NCBI RefSeq assembly: GCF_024347195.1
Contig: NZ_AP025281.1
Location: forward strand, 1,860,001 to 1,924,000
From: Aliamphritea hakodatensis
GTDB lineage: Bacteria; Pseudomonadota; Gammaproteobacteria; Pseudomonadales; Balneatricaceae
Length of the DNA stretch: 64,000 bases
Reading direction: 5' to 3'
Under the pieces are notes generated by a model. That model was not told the origin of the DNA. It saw only the letters and a program-made list of their open reading frames with translations, and did not search any database. A program made the translations under genes and the position numbers. Of this stretch, positions 43,525 to 52,531 are shown piece after piece (position 1 is the stretch's first letter; each line of letters begins with the position of its first letter).

Positions 43525-44550
43525 ATGCAAAATCAAAAGGCGGTAGCGGTATTGGGGGGCGGCAGTTTCGGCACCGTCATTGCTGATCTGGTTGCCAGCA
43601 AAGGAATACCTGTTCACCAGTGGATGCGCAGTGAAGAGCGGGTTGCAGAACTTAATGAGTGCCGCACCAATCAGCGGTATTTACCCGGGTATACACTTGC
43701 GGAAGGTATCCATGCCAGTTCTGATATCGAAGCGGTTCTGGCGAATTCGGATCTGGTTTTTGTGTCTATTCCAAGCCAGTCATTCCGCAGTGTGGTGCGT
43801 CAGGCCAAGCCTTTTATACAGTCATATCATCAGCTGGTCAGCACGACAAAAGGCATTGAAGCAGACCATTTTAGCCTGATGAGTCAGATTCTGTCCGAAG
43901 AATTACCCGGGCAGGCGGTGGGCGTTCTCAGCGGTCCTAATCTTGCTAAAGAAGTTGTTCAGAAACACCTGACTGCAACGGTTATCGCCAGTGATAACGA
44001 TGCGTTGCGTCAGCATGTGCAGGAAATCCTTCACTGTGCTCACTTCCGAGTGTATGCCAGTTCGGATACTTACGGTGTTGAGCTGGGTGGCACGCTGAAG
44101 AATATCTATGCCATAGCTTCCGGGTTAAGTGCTGCGATGGGGATGGGTGAAAATACCAAGAGTATGCTGATGACACGCAGTCTGGCAGAGATGAGCCGTT
44201 TCGCCGTACAGATGGGGGCTAACCCGATGACATTTCTCGGCTTGGCCGGAGTGGGTGACCTGATCGTTACCTGTTCTTCATCCCTCAGCAGGAATTACCG
44301 GGTTGGTTATGCGCTTGGGGAAGGGCAGACGCTGGCTGAAGCAGTGGCTGCGCTCGGAGAAGTGGCTGAAGGCGTTAATACGTTACGTTACGTTAAAGAA
44401 AAGAGTGATGAGCTGGAGGTGTATATGCCTCTGGTTCAGGGGCTCTATGAGGTCGTATTCAACGGTGCGCCGATCGCTGAGGTTGCCAGGAGTATGATGC
44501 TCAGTACGCAGAGCAGTGACGTTGAATTTGTTTTGCCCCGGATCCCCTAA
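43525..44550 (+). CDS. gpsA: NAD(P)-dependent glycerol-3-phosphate dehydrogenase
   Basis: A 341-residue enzyme making sn-glycerol-3-phosphate from dihydroxyacetone phosphate for phospholipid synthesis. The Rossmann start VAVLGGGSFGTVIADLVASKG, the SGPNLAKEV motif, the catalytic Lys in VELGGTLKNIYAIA and the GVGDLIVTCSSSLSRN segment identify GpsA. Length is normal (E. coli 339). The stop overlaps the sixA start as TAATG. Confidence 0.97.
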   Translation: MQNQKAVAVLGGGSFGTVIADLVASKGIPVHQWMRSEERVAELNECRTNQRYLPGYTLAEGIHASSDIEAVLANSDLVFVSIPSQSFRSVVRQAKPFIQSYHQLVSTTKGIEADHFSLMSQILSEELPGQAVGVLSGPNLAKEVVQKHLTATVIASDNDALRQHVQEILHCAHFRVYASSDTYGVELGGTLKNIYAIASGLSAAMGMGENTKSMLMTRSLAEMSRFAVQMGANPMTFLGLAGVGDLIVTCSSSLSRNYRVGYALGEGQTLAEAVAALGEVAEGVNTLRYVKEKSDELEVYMPLVQGLYEVVFNGAPIAEVARSMMLSTQSSDVEFVLPRIP

Positions 44551-45020
44551 TGCACATTTATCTGTTACGGCACGGTGAGGCGGGTTATAACGCGCCTTCG
44601 GACCGGCTCCGGCCCCTGACCGAAAAAGGTAAGCAGGATCTGGACACGATGTTGCGGGTATTCAGTGCCGAACATAAGGTGTCCCGTATCTATCACAGCC
44701 CGTATCTGCGTACCTGTCAGACAGCTGAGCGGTTCAGTGTGATACAGGGCCGCCCGGAGCTGGTTTCAGCTGATCTGCTGGTGCCGGAGGCATTACCCCA
44801 GCAGGTCGTGGACTGGCTGGGTGAGCTGGCAGGGAGTGCCGGTACAGAGAATATCGCACTGGTGACCCATCAGCCGCTGATAGGCTACCTGACCTGTTTG
44901 CTGACCGAAGGACATACCCGCCGTCCGGAGCCTCTGTTGCCCGGGCAGCTAGCCGAACTGGATGCTGACTTTCCCGCGGCGGGCCTGGCCCGTCTGATTA
45001 AAGTCTGGCGCGCCGGCTGA
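44550..45020 (+). CDS. sixA: Phosphohistidine phosphatase SixA
   Basis: A 156-residue histidine phosphatase with the MHIYLLRHGEA start, where RHG carries the catalytic His 8, and a second Arg/His set in SPYLRTCQTAE and ALVTHQPLIG. SixA removes phosphate from HPt domains and from the nitrogen phosphotransferase protein NPr. It overlaps gpsA by one base and so is coupled to it. Confidence 0.93.
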   Translation: MHIYLLRHGEAGYNAPSDRLRPLTEKGKQDLDTMLRVFSAEHKVSRIYHSPYLRTCQTAERFSVIQGRPELVSADLLVPEALPQQVVDWLGELAGSAGTENIALVTHQPLIGYLTCLLTEGHTRRPEPLLPGQLAELDADFPAAGLARLIKVWRAG

Positions 45021-45040
45021 CAGTTCGTCGCCGCCCGGTG

Positions 45041-46810
45041 TTAGTTATCGCCGGTTGCCCGGGGAGCGGATACCGATTGTGATGCAGCAAGTTGTGCTAA
45101 GAATTTATCGGCGTTTTTAGTCGCGGCATTGATGGGGTACATTGCTCTGACATGTGCCAGTGTTGCCTCACTCTTCGCTTTATTTCCCATGAGCTTATAT
45201 GCCTGGCTCAGGTCAATATAGATCTGTGGAACTGGTCTTTTCTGCAGGAAGTCTTCCGCCCAGGAAATAAAATCAGGTAAGAACTCATAATTGTTACTTT
45301 GTACCCCGCGTAGCATGATAGTGCGCATCAGGTAGAGCTCAGCCGTTTCATTAAAGTAGGCATTTTCAAGCCCCGGCTGGAGTAACGCCGGTTGTGACAT
45401 GCGGGTGTTTAAGAAGTTAACAATCGCCGTGTTCGCTTTATCGGCCTGGTACATGAAGCTGGCTGTGCCTAACACAATGATGAGGCTTACGGCTTTTAAA
45501 CTCAGGTTTGCTGCCTGGCTGATACGTATATTTTCTGTTTTACGTGAATGTTGCAGAATCAGGAAAAACAGCGTCAGAAACAGTATCCAGTGCACACTGG
45601 AAATATAAAATGGCAGTTCTACCTGTGTGTGCAGACCTATTGGCAGTAGTAAGGCCAGATAGCTGATTCCCCGCCGCCAGCCGCAGCTGAAGGCGGCTAT
45701 CAGAATGGTCGCCATTGCGATGAAAATACCGGTTAACGCGACGAGGCCGCCCTCGGCAGCCCAGAAAAGGATTTCATTATGCGGATGGCTGAGTCGGTCG
45801 GCCGGGAAAAGTGCTTCGGGGTTTTCATTCAGAAAATCTATTTTAGCGTTTTGCCAGACCCTCTGAAAGCTGCCGATGCCATGTCCTACCCAGGGGCTTT
45901 CTTCAACCAGACCATAGGTGGTTGCATAGATGTTCTTCCGGCTGGCAGAGCCCTGTACTGCGACCACTTCGCCGGTTAAATCTGATAGTTTACTGTATGA
46001 TTTCGTTAGTCCTGCTTTACCCAGATACCCCGCGCTGATGATAACCATTAATGCGATAATAAAGGTACCGCGGCGCTGTTTAATCTGAATGCTACGGCCG
46101 CAAACAATCATGATGATACCAATAACAGCACTTAAAATGCCGACTCTGGAGCCTGCGCTTGCGACCATGTACGTGCTGCTGAAAAGGCTTACAAAGCATA
46201 ATGCCTGAAAGAAGATATTCAGAGTTTTAAAGCCCGGGCGGGTCAGGGTGTACAGACAAATAAGCAGCATGGTTGCCTGAAAACTGGCCTGCAGGTTAAT
46301 TTGTTGGAAAATACCGTAACCCTGATGGGTTGTATTGGGTGCCATAAAACTGACAATGCTGTCTTGCCATATCAACTGAACGGCTCCGTAAACTGCCTGT
46401 ATAAAGCCGGCCGCCAGCAATATGTATAAGAGCTTGTCCAGGTCTTTGTTTTTCCAGCGAAACTGAAATAATGTAAACAGAAAGCCAACTCCGGCGATGA
46501 TGTAAAGTTGTCTGAAAAGCCATTCTATGGGGGTGAAAGTGTCAGCGATGTATCCGCTGATTATCACACATAACGGTAAAGCCAGTAGCCCGGGCCAGTA
46601 ACGGCTGTAAATAAACAGGTTGTTTTTCAGAGCGACAAACATTCCCAGGCTGATTGTCAGGGCGGTGCCGGTCCAGACAGCAATGTTATAGGGAAGAAAC
46701 AGACCCTCACCGCCGATGTTTAGCTGGAAGTACACCGTGCATATTATGAAAATAAATATAAGTGATAACAGGCCGGTTTTAGGGGCAGATAAATAAGGGC
46801 TGAGTTGCAT
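45041..46810 (-). CDS. PglL/Wzy_C-type O-oligosaccharyltransferase or O-antigen ligase
   Basis: A 589-residue protein with about twelve membrane helices to residue 450, then a soluble tail. The Wzy_C-type block AGSRVGILSAVIG and the large periplasmic loop with LSHPHNEILFWAAEGGL carry the conserved His, and TTHQGYGIFQQINLQASF resembles the PglL_A region of protein O-glycosylation ligases. The tail (about 490-589) has paired helices, WAEDFLQKRPVPQIYIDLSQ and YKLMGNKAKSEATLAHV, like tetratricopeptide repeats, as in PglL proteins. Whether it glycosylates proteins (for example pilin) or lipid A is open. No pilin or glycan genes are adjacent. Confidence 0.8.
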   Translation of the reverse strand: MQLSPYLSAPKTGLLSLIFIFIICTVYFQLNIGGEGLFLPYNIAVWTGTALTISLGMFVALKNNLFIYSRYWPGLLALPLCVIISGYIADTFTPIEWLFRQLYIIAGVGFLFTLFQFRWKNKDLDKLLYILLAAGFIQAVYGAVQLIWQDSIVSFMAPNTTHQGYGIFQQINLQASFQATMLLICLYTLTRPGFKTLNIFFQALCFVSLFSSTYMVASAGSRVGILSAVIGIIMIVCGRSIQIKQRRGTFIIALMVIISAGYLGKAGLTKSYSKLSDLTGEVVAVQGSASRKNIYATTYGLVEESPWVGHGIGSFQRVWQNAKIDFLNENPEALFPADRLSHPHNEILFWAAEGGLVALTGIFIAMATILIAAFSCGWRRGISYLALLLPIGLHTQVELPFYISSVHWILFLTLFFLILQHSRKTENIRISQAANLSLKAVSLIIVLGTASFMYQADKANTAIVNFLNTRMSQPALLQPGLENAYFNETAELYLMRTIMLRGVQSNNYEFLPDFISWAEDFLQKRPVPQIYIDLSQAYKLMGNKAKSEATLAHVRAMYPINAATKNADKFLAQLAASQSVSAPRATGDN

Positions 46811-46905
46811 GGATTCAGAGGCCTGATAAGGTATTTTGGTTGGTTTCCGTTGTCCAATGTTAACCGAGCCCGTTGCTTTAAGATATTCATTTAACAGAAA
46901 AAGTC

Positions 46906-47790
46906 ATGGCTATGTTCAGAAAGGAATTAGGTTTCAAAGAGCGTCATTTTGAAGTAGACGGACGATCATTTGCTGCCCGTCAGTGGGGTAAGGAGAGCGC
47001 CCCGGTACTAATTGCGTTGCATGGCTGGCTGGATAACAGTGCCAGCTTTAATGCGCTGGCACCGCTGCTTGACCGTTACTGTGTCGTAGCACTGGATTTT
47101 GCAGGTCATGGCCTTTCAGATTACCGCCCCGCCGGAATGGCATATTATGTGTGGGACAATGTGCCGGATGTGCTGGCGGTTGCTGAGCAGCTTCAGGCTA
47201 AGCAGTTCAGTATACTGGGGCATTCTATGGGAGCCGGGGTGGCAGCTTTACTGGCGGCCTGCTATCCGGAAAAGGTTGACCGGTTATTGCTGATAGAAGG
47301 GATCGGGCCGGTTGTTACAGAAGCGGAGTCCGCGCCTGGACAGCTTTACCGTGCTCTGCAGAAGCGTGAGCGTATCCGCAACCGGGACGTGAATACGTTC
47401 TGCAGCCGTGAAGAGGCGGTTCTGGCCCGCAGTAACGGTCGCTGGCCTGTTTCTGAACAGGCTGCTGGCTGGCTGGCAGAACGGGGCGTGAGCAGCCGTT
47501 CTGCAGCCAGTGGGAAAGATGAGTATTTCTGGCATCATGACCCCTGGCTCGTTCTGCCATCACCGGTGCGATTGACTGAGACGCAGGTGCAGTATTTTCT
47601 CCGTAAGATCACGGCGCCTGTCACGTTGGTGCTGGGGGATCATGGAATTGAACAACATCCGGACCGGATGGCCTGTCTGAAGACGTGTCAGGTTTTTCAT
47701 TTAGCAGGCGGGCATCACTTGCACATGGAGCCTGAAACTGCAAAAAAAGTCGCGAATTCTTTTGCTGAATGTGAGAATGGCCTTCAGTAA
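46906..47790 (+). CDS. Alpha/beta hydrolase
   Basis: A 294-residue hydrolase of the alpha/beta fold. The oxyanion segment is ALHGWLDNSASF, the nucleophile elbow GHSMGAGVAALLA holds the Ser, the acid is likely Asp in VLGDHG, and the His lies in LAGGHHLHME. It resembles serine-hydrolase-like proteins (SERHL/MhpC-like); substrate unknown. It is divergent from the ligase gene and stands 57 bases before the DUF4892 gene. Confidence 0.85.
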   Translation: MAMFRKELGFKERHFEVDGRSFAARQWGKESAPVLIALHGWLDNSASFNALAPLLDRYCVVALDFAGHGLSDYRPAGMAYYVWDNVPDVLAVAEQLQAKQFSILGHSMGAGVAALLAACYPEKVDRLLLIEGIGPVVTEAESAPGQLYRALQKRERIRNRDVNTFCSREEAVLARSNGRWPVSEQAAGWLAERGVSSRSAASGKDEYFWHHDPWLVLPSPVRLTETQVQYFLRKITAPVTLVLGDHGIEQHPDRMACLKTCQVFHLAGGHHLHMEPETAKKVANSFAECENGLQ

Positions 47791-47847
47791 ACCTGAAAAT
47801 GATTCATACTGTAGTAGACGAAAACAGCAGGAGGCGAGTATTCAGTT

Positions 47848-48771
47848 ATGGTCCTAATGAGTATGTACCGTATTAAACGGGTGTTATCCGGTCTGATGAT
47901 GCTTGTAGCAGGTTCTGCATTTGCTGAAAGTGACTTACGGGGCAGCAGTGATTACGAGGGGCTGAAGCGCTATCCCTTATCCTGGATTGTTGAATATCAG
48001 TCAGAAGCGTCCCCTGATTATCTGTTAGCACTGGGTAAAATGAAAAAAAAGTCAGGGGTGATTGCGCCTGAAGCCTCCCGCCGGTTATCCGGTCAGTTGC
48101 GTCAGATTACTTACCGGATTCCGGATGGACATTCTGCCGAAGAAACGTTTGATTTCATTGTCGGGCAGCTGCAGCAACAAAATGCTGAAGAACTGTTTCG
48201 CTGTCAGAGCCGGCAGTGTGGCAACAGCCATCAATGGGCCAATCAGGTGTTTGGGGTGTCCAGATTGTACGGGGTTGACCGGACGCAAAGTTACCTTGCG
48301 GCCAGGTTGGGCGGAGATTTTATCGCTGTTTATACCGTAAAGCGGGGAAACAAGCGTGTGTATCTTCAGCTTGATATTCTTAGCGACAAACCAGAAGCAG
48401 CAGTGGAAACTTTAGCTGTGTCCGGGGAAGTTGGCTCAGCCGTGTCGGACTGGCAGGCTGATTTTGAAACGAGTGGTGCCTGGTTACCGGTCGATTTTGT
48501 GGCTACAGCTTCGGATGATCAAATTGACGCCTCTGTGCGTCAGATCCTGAATAAGATTCAGTCGGATACCCGGACGCTGGTTGTACTAGGGTATAGCGAC
48601 CTCGCGGAGGGAGCGCTGAGCCGGTCGTCTGAATATGTGGCGCGGGTTGAGAGAGTCTTGCTTGAGAACGGTGTGTCACCTGAGCGGCTGAGTATAATTG
48701 CGTCAGGTAATTTGTCGGTTGTTAAGGCGCCGGAACAGCAGGGCGCTGTTTGGCTACAGCTGATGGAATAA
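47848..48771 (+). CDS. DUF4892-family exported protein
   Basis: A 307-residue protein of the DUF4892 family (assignment from memory). A signal peptide ends at GSAFAES, followed by DLRGSSDYEGLKRYPLSWIV, the family's start block, and a C-terminal part (VLGYSDLAEGALSRSSEYVARV) that resembles the helix of OmpA-like domains. Function is unknown. AGGAGG lies 13 bases before the first ATG at 47848, an unusually long gap; two more in-frame ATG codons (47857, 47863) are even further away. Confidence 0.78.
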   Translation: MVLMSMYRIKRVLSGLMMLVAGSAFAESDLRGSSDYEGLKRYPLSWIVEYQSEASPDYLLALGKMKKKSGVIAPEASRRLSGQLRQITYRIPDGHSAEETFDFIVGQLQQQNAEELFRCQSRQCGNSHQWANQVFGVSRLYGVDRTQSYLAARLGGDFIAVYTVKRGNKRVYLQLDILSDKPEAAVETLAVSGEVGSAVSDWQADFETSGAWLPVDFVATASDDQIDASVRQILNKIQSDTRTLVVLGYSDLAEGALSRSSEYVARVERVLLENGVSPERLSIIASGNLSVVKAPEQQGAVWLQLME

Positions 48772-48795
48772 CAGGCAACGGTTACATGCAGCAAT

Positions 48796-48825
48796 AAAAA
48801 AAGGCAGCCCAGGGCTGCCTTTTTT
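48796..48825. terminator. Bidirectional terminator between the DUF4892 gene and folE
   Basis: A GGCAGC (48803-48808) / GCTGCC (48814-48819) stem is flanked by A and T runs on both sides. It closes both converging genes. Confidence 0.9.
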
Positions 48826-48842
48826 ATCTGTCATCTGAATAC

Positions 48843-49382
48843 TTAACGGATCAGAGACAGGAATTCGCTGCGGGTAGCCTGGTTTGAGCGGAACAGGCCC
48901 AGCATCATCGAGGTTTTCATGCTGCTGTTCTGTTTCTCAACACCGCGCATCATCATGCACATATGCTTGGCTTCAATCACTACGCCCACGCCTTCGGCAC
49001 CGGTGGCTTCCATAATGGCGTCTGCAATCTGCTTGGTCATGTTTTCCTGAATTTGCAGGCGGCGGGCAAACATATCAACGATGCGCGCAACTTTTGACAG
49101 ACCGATTACTTTGCCGTTGGGAATGTAGGCAACATGACATTTACCGATAAATGGCAGCATGTGGTGTTCGCACATCGAATACAGTTCGATATCCTGTACG
49201 ATAACCATTTCGCTGTTTTCCGTAGGAAAGAGTGCACCGTTGATAACATCATCAAGGTTTTGCTGGTAACCACGGGTTAAAAAGCGCATCGCTTTCGCGG
49301 CACGTTTTGGCGTATCTACAAGGCCTTCACGGGTGATATCTTCACCTAAGCTCTCGATGATGCTTGCAAATTCTTTTTCCAT
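48843..49382 (-). CDS. folE: GTP cyclohydrolase I (FolE)
   Basis: A 179-residue enzyme making dihydroneopterin triphosphate from GTP for folate synthesis. Zinc ligands are in YSMCEHHMLPF (Cys, His) and KHMCMMMRGVEKQNS (second Cys); the conserved GEDITREGLVDTPKRAAKAM opening is present. I start at the ATG at 49382 (AGGA eleven bases before it); the ORF to 49433 adds an unlikely cysteine-rich start. The length suits the shorter FolE form. Confidence 0.93.
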   Translation of the reverse strand: MEKEFASIIESLGEDITREGLVDTPKRAAKAMRFLTRGYQQNLDDVINGALFPTENSEMVIVQDIELYSMCEHHMLPFIGKCHVAYIPNGKVIGLSKVARIVDMFARRLQIQENMTKQIADAIMEATGAEGVGVVIEAKHMCMMMRGVEKQNSSMKTSMMLGLFRSNQATRSEFLSLIR

Positions 49383-49560
49383 TACAGTCTGGATCCTGCT
49401 TATCTGGCTAAGTTTACGGGCCTTGCAGCCCATAAAAGGTCTTAAAAGGCCGCTAAGGTACGTGATCTGGCGTTTAAGGTAAAGTGAAATTCATGCTTTT
49501 GTCTGACCCTTGTCGCGCTCGCGGCAATAAAGGTCCTGCGGCAGACAATATTCAGCATGA

Positions 49561-50124
49561 TCAGCGCTTATTGGCATTCCGTAACAGGACATAGAGTGCG
49601 CCGGTGCCGCCGTCTTTTGGCTGGGCTGAGCAAAATGCGGTTACCTGATGCATCTGTTTCAGCCAGTCGTTGACGTATGACTTAACCAGGGGCTGCTGGC
49701 CTTCGCCACTGTAGGCTTTACCGTGAATGACAATGACACAGCGGCACTGGTTCTGGCTGGCGTCACGGATGAAGCGGCTGAGTTCATCGCGGGCTTCGTC
49801 CAGGCTGAAGCCATGTAAGTCCAGACCGGCTTCCCAGGGTATATGCCCCTGTTTCAGGCGTTTCATCATTTTTAACTGAATGCCTGGGGTGGCAAAAATC
49901 AGTTCTTCTTCACTTTCAACCAGTTGCACAATTTCGCTGGATAAACCGTCCACCAGGCTTTCGGTGTCCTGAGAGGCCATCCGGCGCTTATACTGAGCGG
50001 TAGCATCATTGGCTGCACTAAGCTTCTTCGGTGTGGGGGTCAGGTCGGCTTTGTCATGGCTGTGCGGGGTAATTCCCTGCATGGCGCTGGCAAAATCGAA
50101 GTCGTCATTATCGTTGTCGGACAT
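49561..50124 (-). CDS. smrB: Smr-domain protein (SmrB-like ribosome-associated endonuclease)
   Basis: A 187-residue protein with a charged N-terminal tail (about 1-90) and a C-terminal Smr domain: LDLHGFSLDEARDELSRFI, the catalytic-type VIVIHGKAYSGEGQ, and ALYVLLRNANKR. The layout fits E. coli SmrB, which cleaves mRNA at collided ribosomes. It faces away from prmB, which is similarly positioned next to smrB in E. coli. Confidence 0.88.
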   Translation of the reverse strand: MSDNDNDDFDFASAMQGITPHSHDKADLTPTPKKLSAANDATAQYKRRMASQDTESLVDGLSSEIVQLVESEEELIFATPGIQLKMMKRLKQGHIPWEAGLDLHGFSLDEARDELSRFIRDASQNQCRCVIVIHGKAYSGEGQQPLVKSYVNDWLKQMHQVTAFCSAQPKDGGTGALYVLLRNANKR

Positions 50125-50344
50125 AGCGTTCAGATGAGTTTTTCTTTAACATACGGGGCCGTTTACCGATAGCCGCTCAGGATTTTGATGCCGGGGCGTA
50201 GTGCCGGTTAAAGGCGCTTATTATTAACAGAAGCCTGTCAGGACGGTTTTGAATCCTGTCAGGGCGATATTCAGCATAGCGTAAAACATTTTCTATGCGG
50301 CTATAAAGCCTTGCTTCCTTATTTTACAGATTATCTATCCGCTT

Positions 50345-51268
50345 ATGTCGACCGATCAAGAACAACTGCTTTGTGAATTATCCACAATCCGTGATTATAT
50401 CCGTTACAGCATGAGCTGTTTTTATGCCGGTGAGCTGTACTATGGTCATGGAACGGACAATGCCTGGGATGAAGCGGTACAGCTGGTGCTGGGGGCTGTT
50501 AATCTGCCCTGGAATACAGATCCGCAGATTCTGGACGCGAAGCTGACCCGTGATGAGAAGCTCAGAGTGCTGGATTTTATCCGCCAGCGGGCTGAGCAGC
50601 GCCGCCCGTTACCTTATATTATCGGTGAGGCATGGTATGCCGGTTTACCCTTCAGTGTTGATGAGCGGGTACTGATTCCCCGTTCGCCTGTACAGCAACT
50701 GATTGCAGAGGCGTTCAGTCCATGGTTGCCGGAGAAACCGGTCGACCGGATCCTGGATTTATGTACCGGAAGCGGCTGTATCGGTATCGTCTGTGCATAT
50801 ACGTTTGAGGAAGCAGAAGTGGATCTGGCGGATATTTCCGCAGATGCACTTGAGGTCGCGCGGAAGAACATACAGCGTCATGAAATGCAGGACAGGGTAA
50901 CGGCCATTGAGAGTGATCTGTTCAGTCAGCTCAAAGGTAAACAGTACGATATAATTGTGTCTAACCCGCCTTATGTCGATCTGGATGATCTGAGCAGTAT
51001 GCCGGCTGAGTATCAGCATGAACCGGATCTGGCACTCGGCTCCGGGGATGATGGCCTGGATATTACCCGCCGGATTCTGGCGCAAGCTGCAGATTATCTT
51101 ACCGATGACGGTCTGCTGGTGGTTGAGGTGGGCAACAGTGAAGTTCATCTGCAACAGGCGTTTCCTCAGGTGCCTTTTACCTGGGTAGAGCTGGCAGAAG
51201 GAGGGAACGGTATATTCCTTCTCACGGCGGCGGATTTACACCACTACCGGGATGTTTTCAGCGGTTAA
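50345..51268 (+). CDS. prmB: 50S ribosomal protein L3 N5-glutamine methyltransferase PrmB
   Basis: A 307-residue class I methyltransferase. SAM motif DLCTGSGCIGIVCAY and the substrate-binding NPPY in IVSNPPYVDLDDL are clear, and the N-terminal helical domain starts about residue 10. PrmB modifies Gln 150 of ribosomal protein L3; PrmC/HemK (which acts on release factors) is excluded by the PrmB-type VDLDDLSSMPAEYQHEP stretch. aroC follows, as in E. coli and Pseudomonas. Confidence 0.95.
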   Translation: MSTDQEQLLCELSTIRDYIRYSMSCFYAGELYYGHGTDNAWDEAVQLVLGAVNLPWNTDPQILDAKLTRDEKLRVLDFIRQRAEQRRPLPYIIGEAWYAGLPFSVDERVLIPRSPVQQLIAEAFSPWLPEKPVDRILDLCTGSGCIGIVCAYTFEEAEVDLADISADALEVARKNIQRHEMQDRVTAIESDLFSQLKGKQYDIIVSNPPYVDLDDLSSMPAEYQHEPDLALGSGDDGLDITRRILAQAADYLTDDGLLVVEVGNSEVHLQQAFPQVPFTWVELAEGGNGIFLLTAADLHHYRDVFSG

Positions 51269-51278
51269 TTTATGTCGG

Positions 51279-51319
51279 ATAACAGGTGCCGGTCTGGATT
51301 GCAGATGAATACCTGTTAT
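51279..51319. repeat. Inverted repeat between prmB and aroC
   Basis: Perfect 9-base arms, ATAACAGGT (51279-51287) and ACCTGTTAT (51311-51319), are 23 bases apart. No T run follows. It could be a regulatory site or a loose mRNA hairpin before aroC. Confidence 0.4.
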
Positions 51320-51383
51320 TGTTGATCAGAGTTTTGGGTTCGTGCCCTTACATGTCACGAACGTTAGTTTTCAGGAAGTCAGG

Positions 51384-52475
51384 ATGTCAGGAAATACATA
51401 CGGTAAGTTGTTTACAGTTACCACCTTTGGTGAAAGTCACGGCCCTGCGCTGGGCTGCATCATTGATGGCTGTCCTCCGGGAATTGAGCTGAGCGAGGCT
51501 GATCTGCAAAAAGATCTGGATCGCCGTAAGCCGGGGACATCCCGCCATACCACCCAGCGCCGGGAAGCAGACGAAGTTAAAATTCTGTCCGGTGTCTTTG
51601 AAGGGAAAACAACCGGTACGGCGATCGGCCTGCTGATTGAAAATACGGATCAGCGTTCCAAGGATTACTCTAATATTGCTGAGACCTTCCGTCCGGCCCA
51701 TGCCGATTATGTGTACAGCCACAAATATGGCTTCCGGGATTACCGGGGTGGTGGACGCTCTTCTGCCCGCGAGACCGCCATGCGGGTTGCGGCCGGTGCC
51801 GTGGCCAAAAAATACCTGCAGACCAAAGGCATAGAGGTTCGCGGCTATCTCTCTCAACTGGGCCCGATCAGGATTGAGGCCTTTGACTGGGATCAGGTTG
51901 AACAGAATCCGTTTTTCTGCCCGGATGCCGGTAAGGTCTCTGAAATGGAAGATTACATGGATGCGCTGCGCAAAGAAGGTAACTCTATCGGTGCGAAAAT
52001 CAGTGTCGTTGCCAGCGGTGCGCCTGTGGGCCTGGGCGAGCCGATTTTTGACCGGCTCGATGCCGATCTGGCGCATGCGCTGATGAGTATCAATGCGGTG
52101 AAGGGTGTTGAGATCGGTGACGGTTTTGCCTGTGTCGAACAGAAGGGTACTGAGCACCGTGATGAGATGACCCCGGAAGGGTTCTGCTCAAATCATGCCG
52201 GCGGTATTCTGGGGGGCATTTCAACAGGGCAGGACATTATTGCGCACATTGCGCTGAAACCTACGTCCAGTCTGCGTTTGCCGGGGCAGAGTATTAATGC
52301 CGCCGGAGAAAGCATCGAGGTTGTTACCAAGGGGCGTCACGATCCCTGTGTTGGCATCCGGGCGACGCCAATTGCAGAAGCGATGATGGCAATTGTACTG
52401 ATGGATCAGTTCTTACGGAACCGCGGGCAGAATGCCGATGTAACCTGTGAAACGCCGGTATTACGCGACCTGTAA
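51384..52475 (+). CDS. aroC: Chorismate synthase
   Basis: A 363-residue FMN-dependent enzyme giving chorismate at the end of the shikimate pathway. It starts MSGNTYGKLFTVTTFGESHGPALG, the classic signature, and has GKTTGTAIGLLIEN, DYRGGGRSSARETA and the C-terminal KGRHDPCVGIRATPIAEAM. AGGA seven bases before 51384 sets the start; the ORF to 51342 is extended without a site. Confidence 0.97.
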   Translation: MSGNTYGKLFTVTTFGESHGPALGCIIDGCPPGIELSEADLQKDLDRRKPGTSRHTTQRREADEVKILSGVFEGKTTGTAIGLLIENTDQRSKDYSNIAETFRPAHADYVYSHKYGFRDYRGGGRSSARETAMRVAAGAVAKKYLQTKGIEVRGYLSQLGPIRIEAFDWDQVEQNPFFCPDAGKVSEMEDYMDALRKEGNSIGAKISVVASGAPVGLGEPIFDRLDADLAHALMSINAVKGVEIGDGFACVEQKGTEHRDEMTPEGFCSNHAGGILGGISTGQDIIAHIALKPTSSLRLPGQSINAAGESIEVVTKGRHDPCVGIRATPIAEAMMAIVLMDQFLRNRGQNADVTCETPVLRDL

Positions 52476-52531
52476 GTATATGTAGCCGCAGCAGCAATTG
52501 CTGCGGCACTTTTGGGCAAATCTGAGGTGTT

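Noticed and set aside
51387..52157. 256-codon minus-strand ORF
   Set aside because: It mirrors aroC, which is strongly conserved; the reading is a codon-bias shadow.
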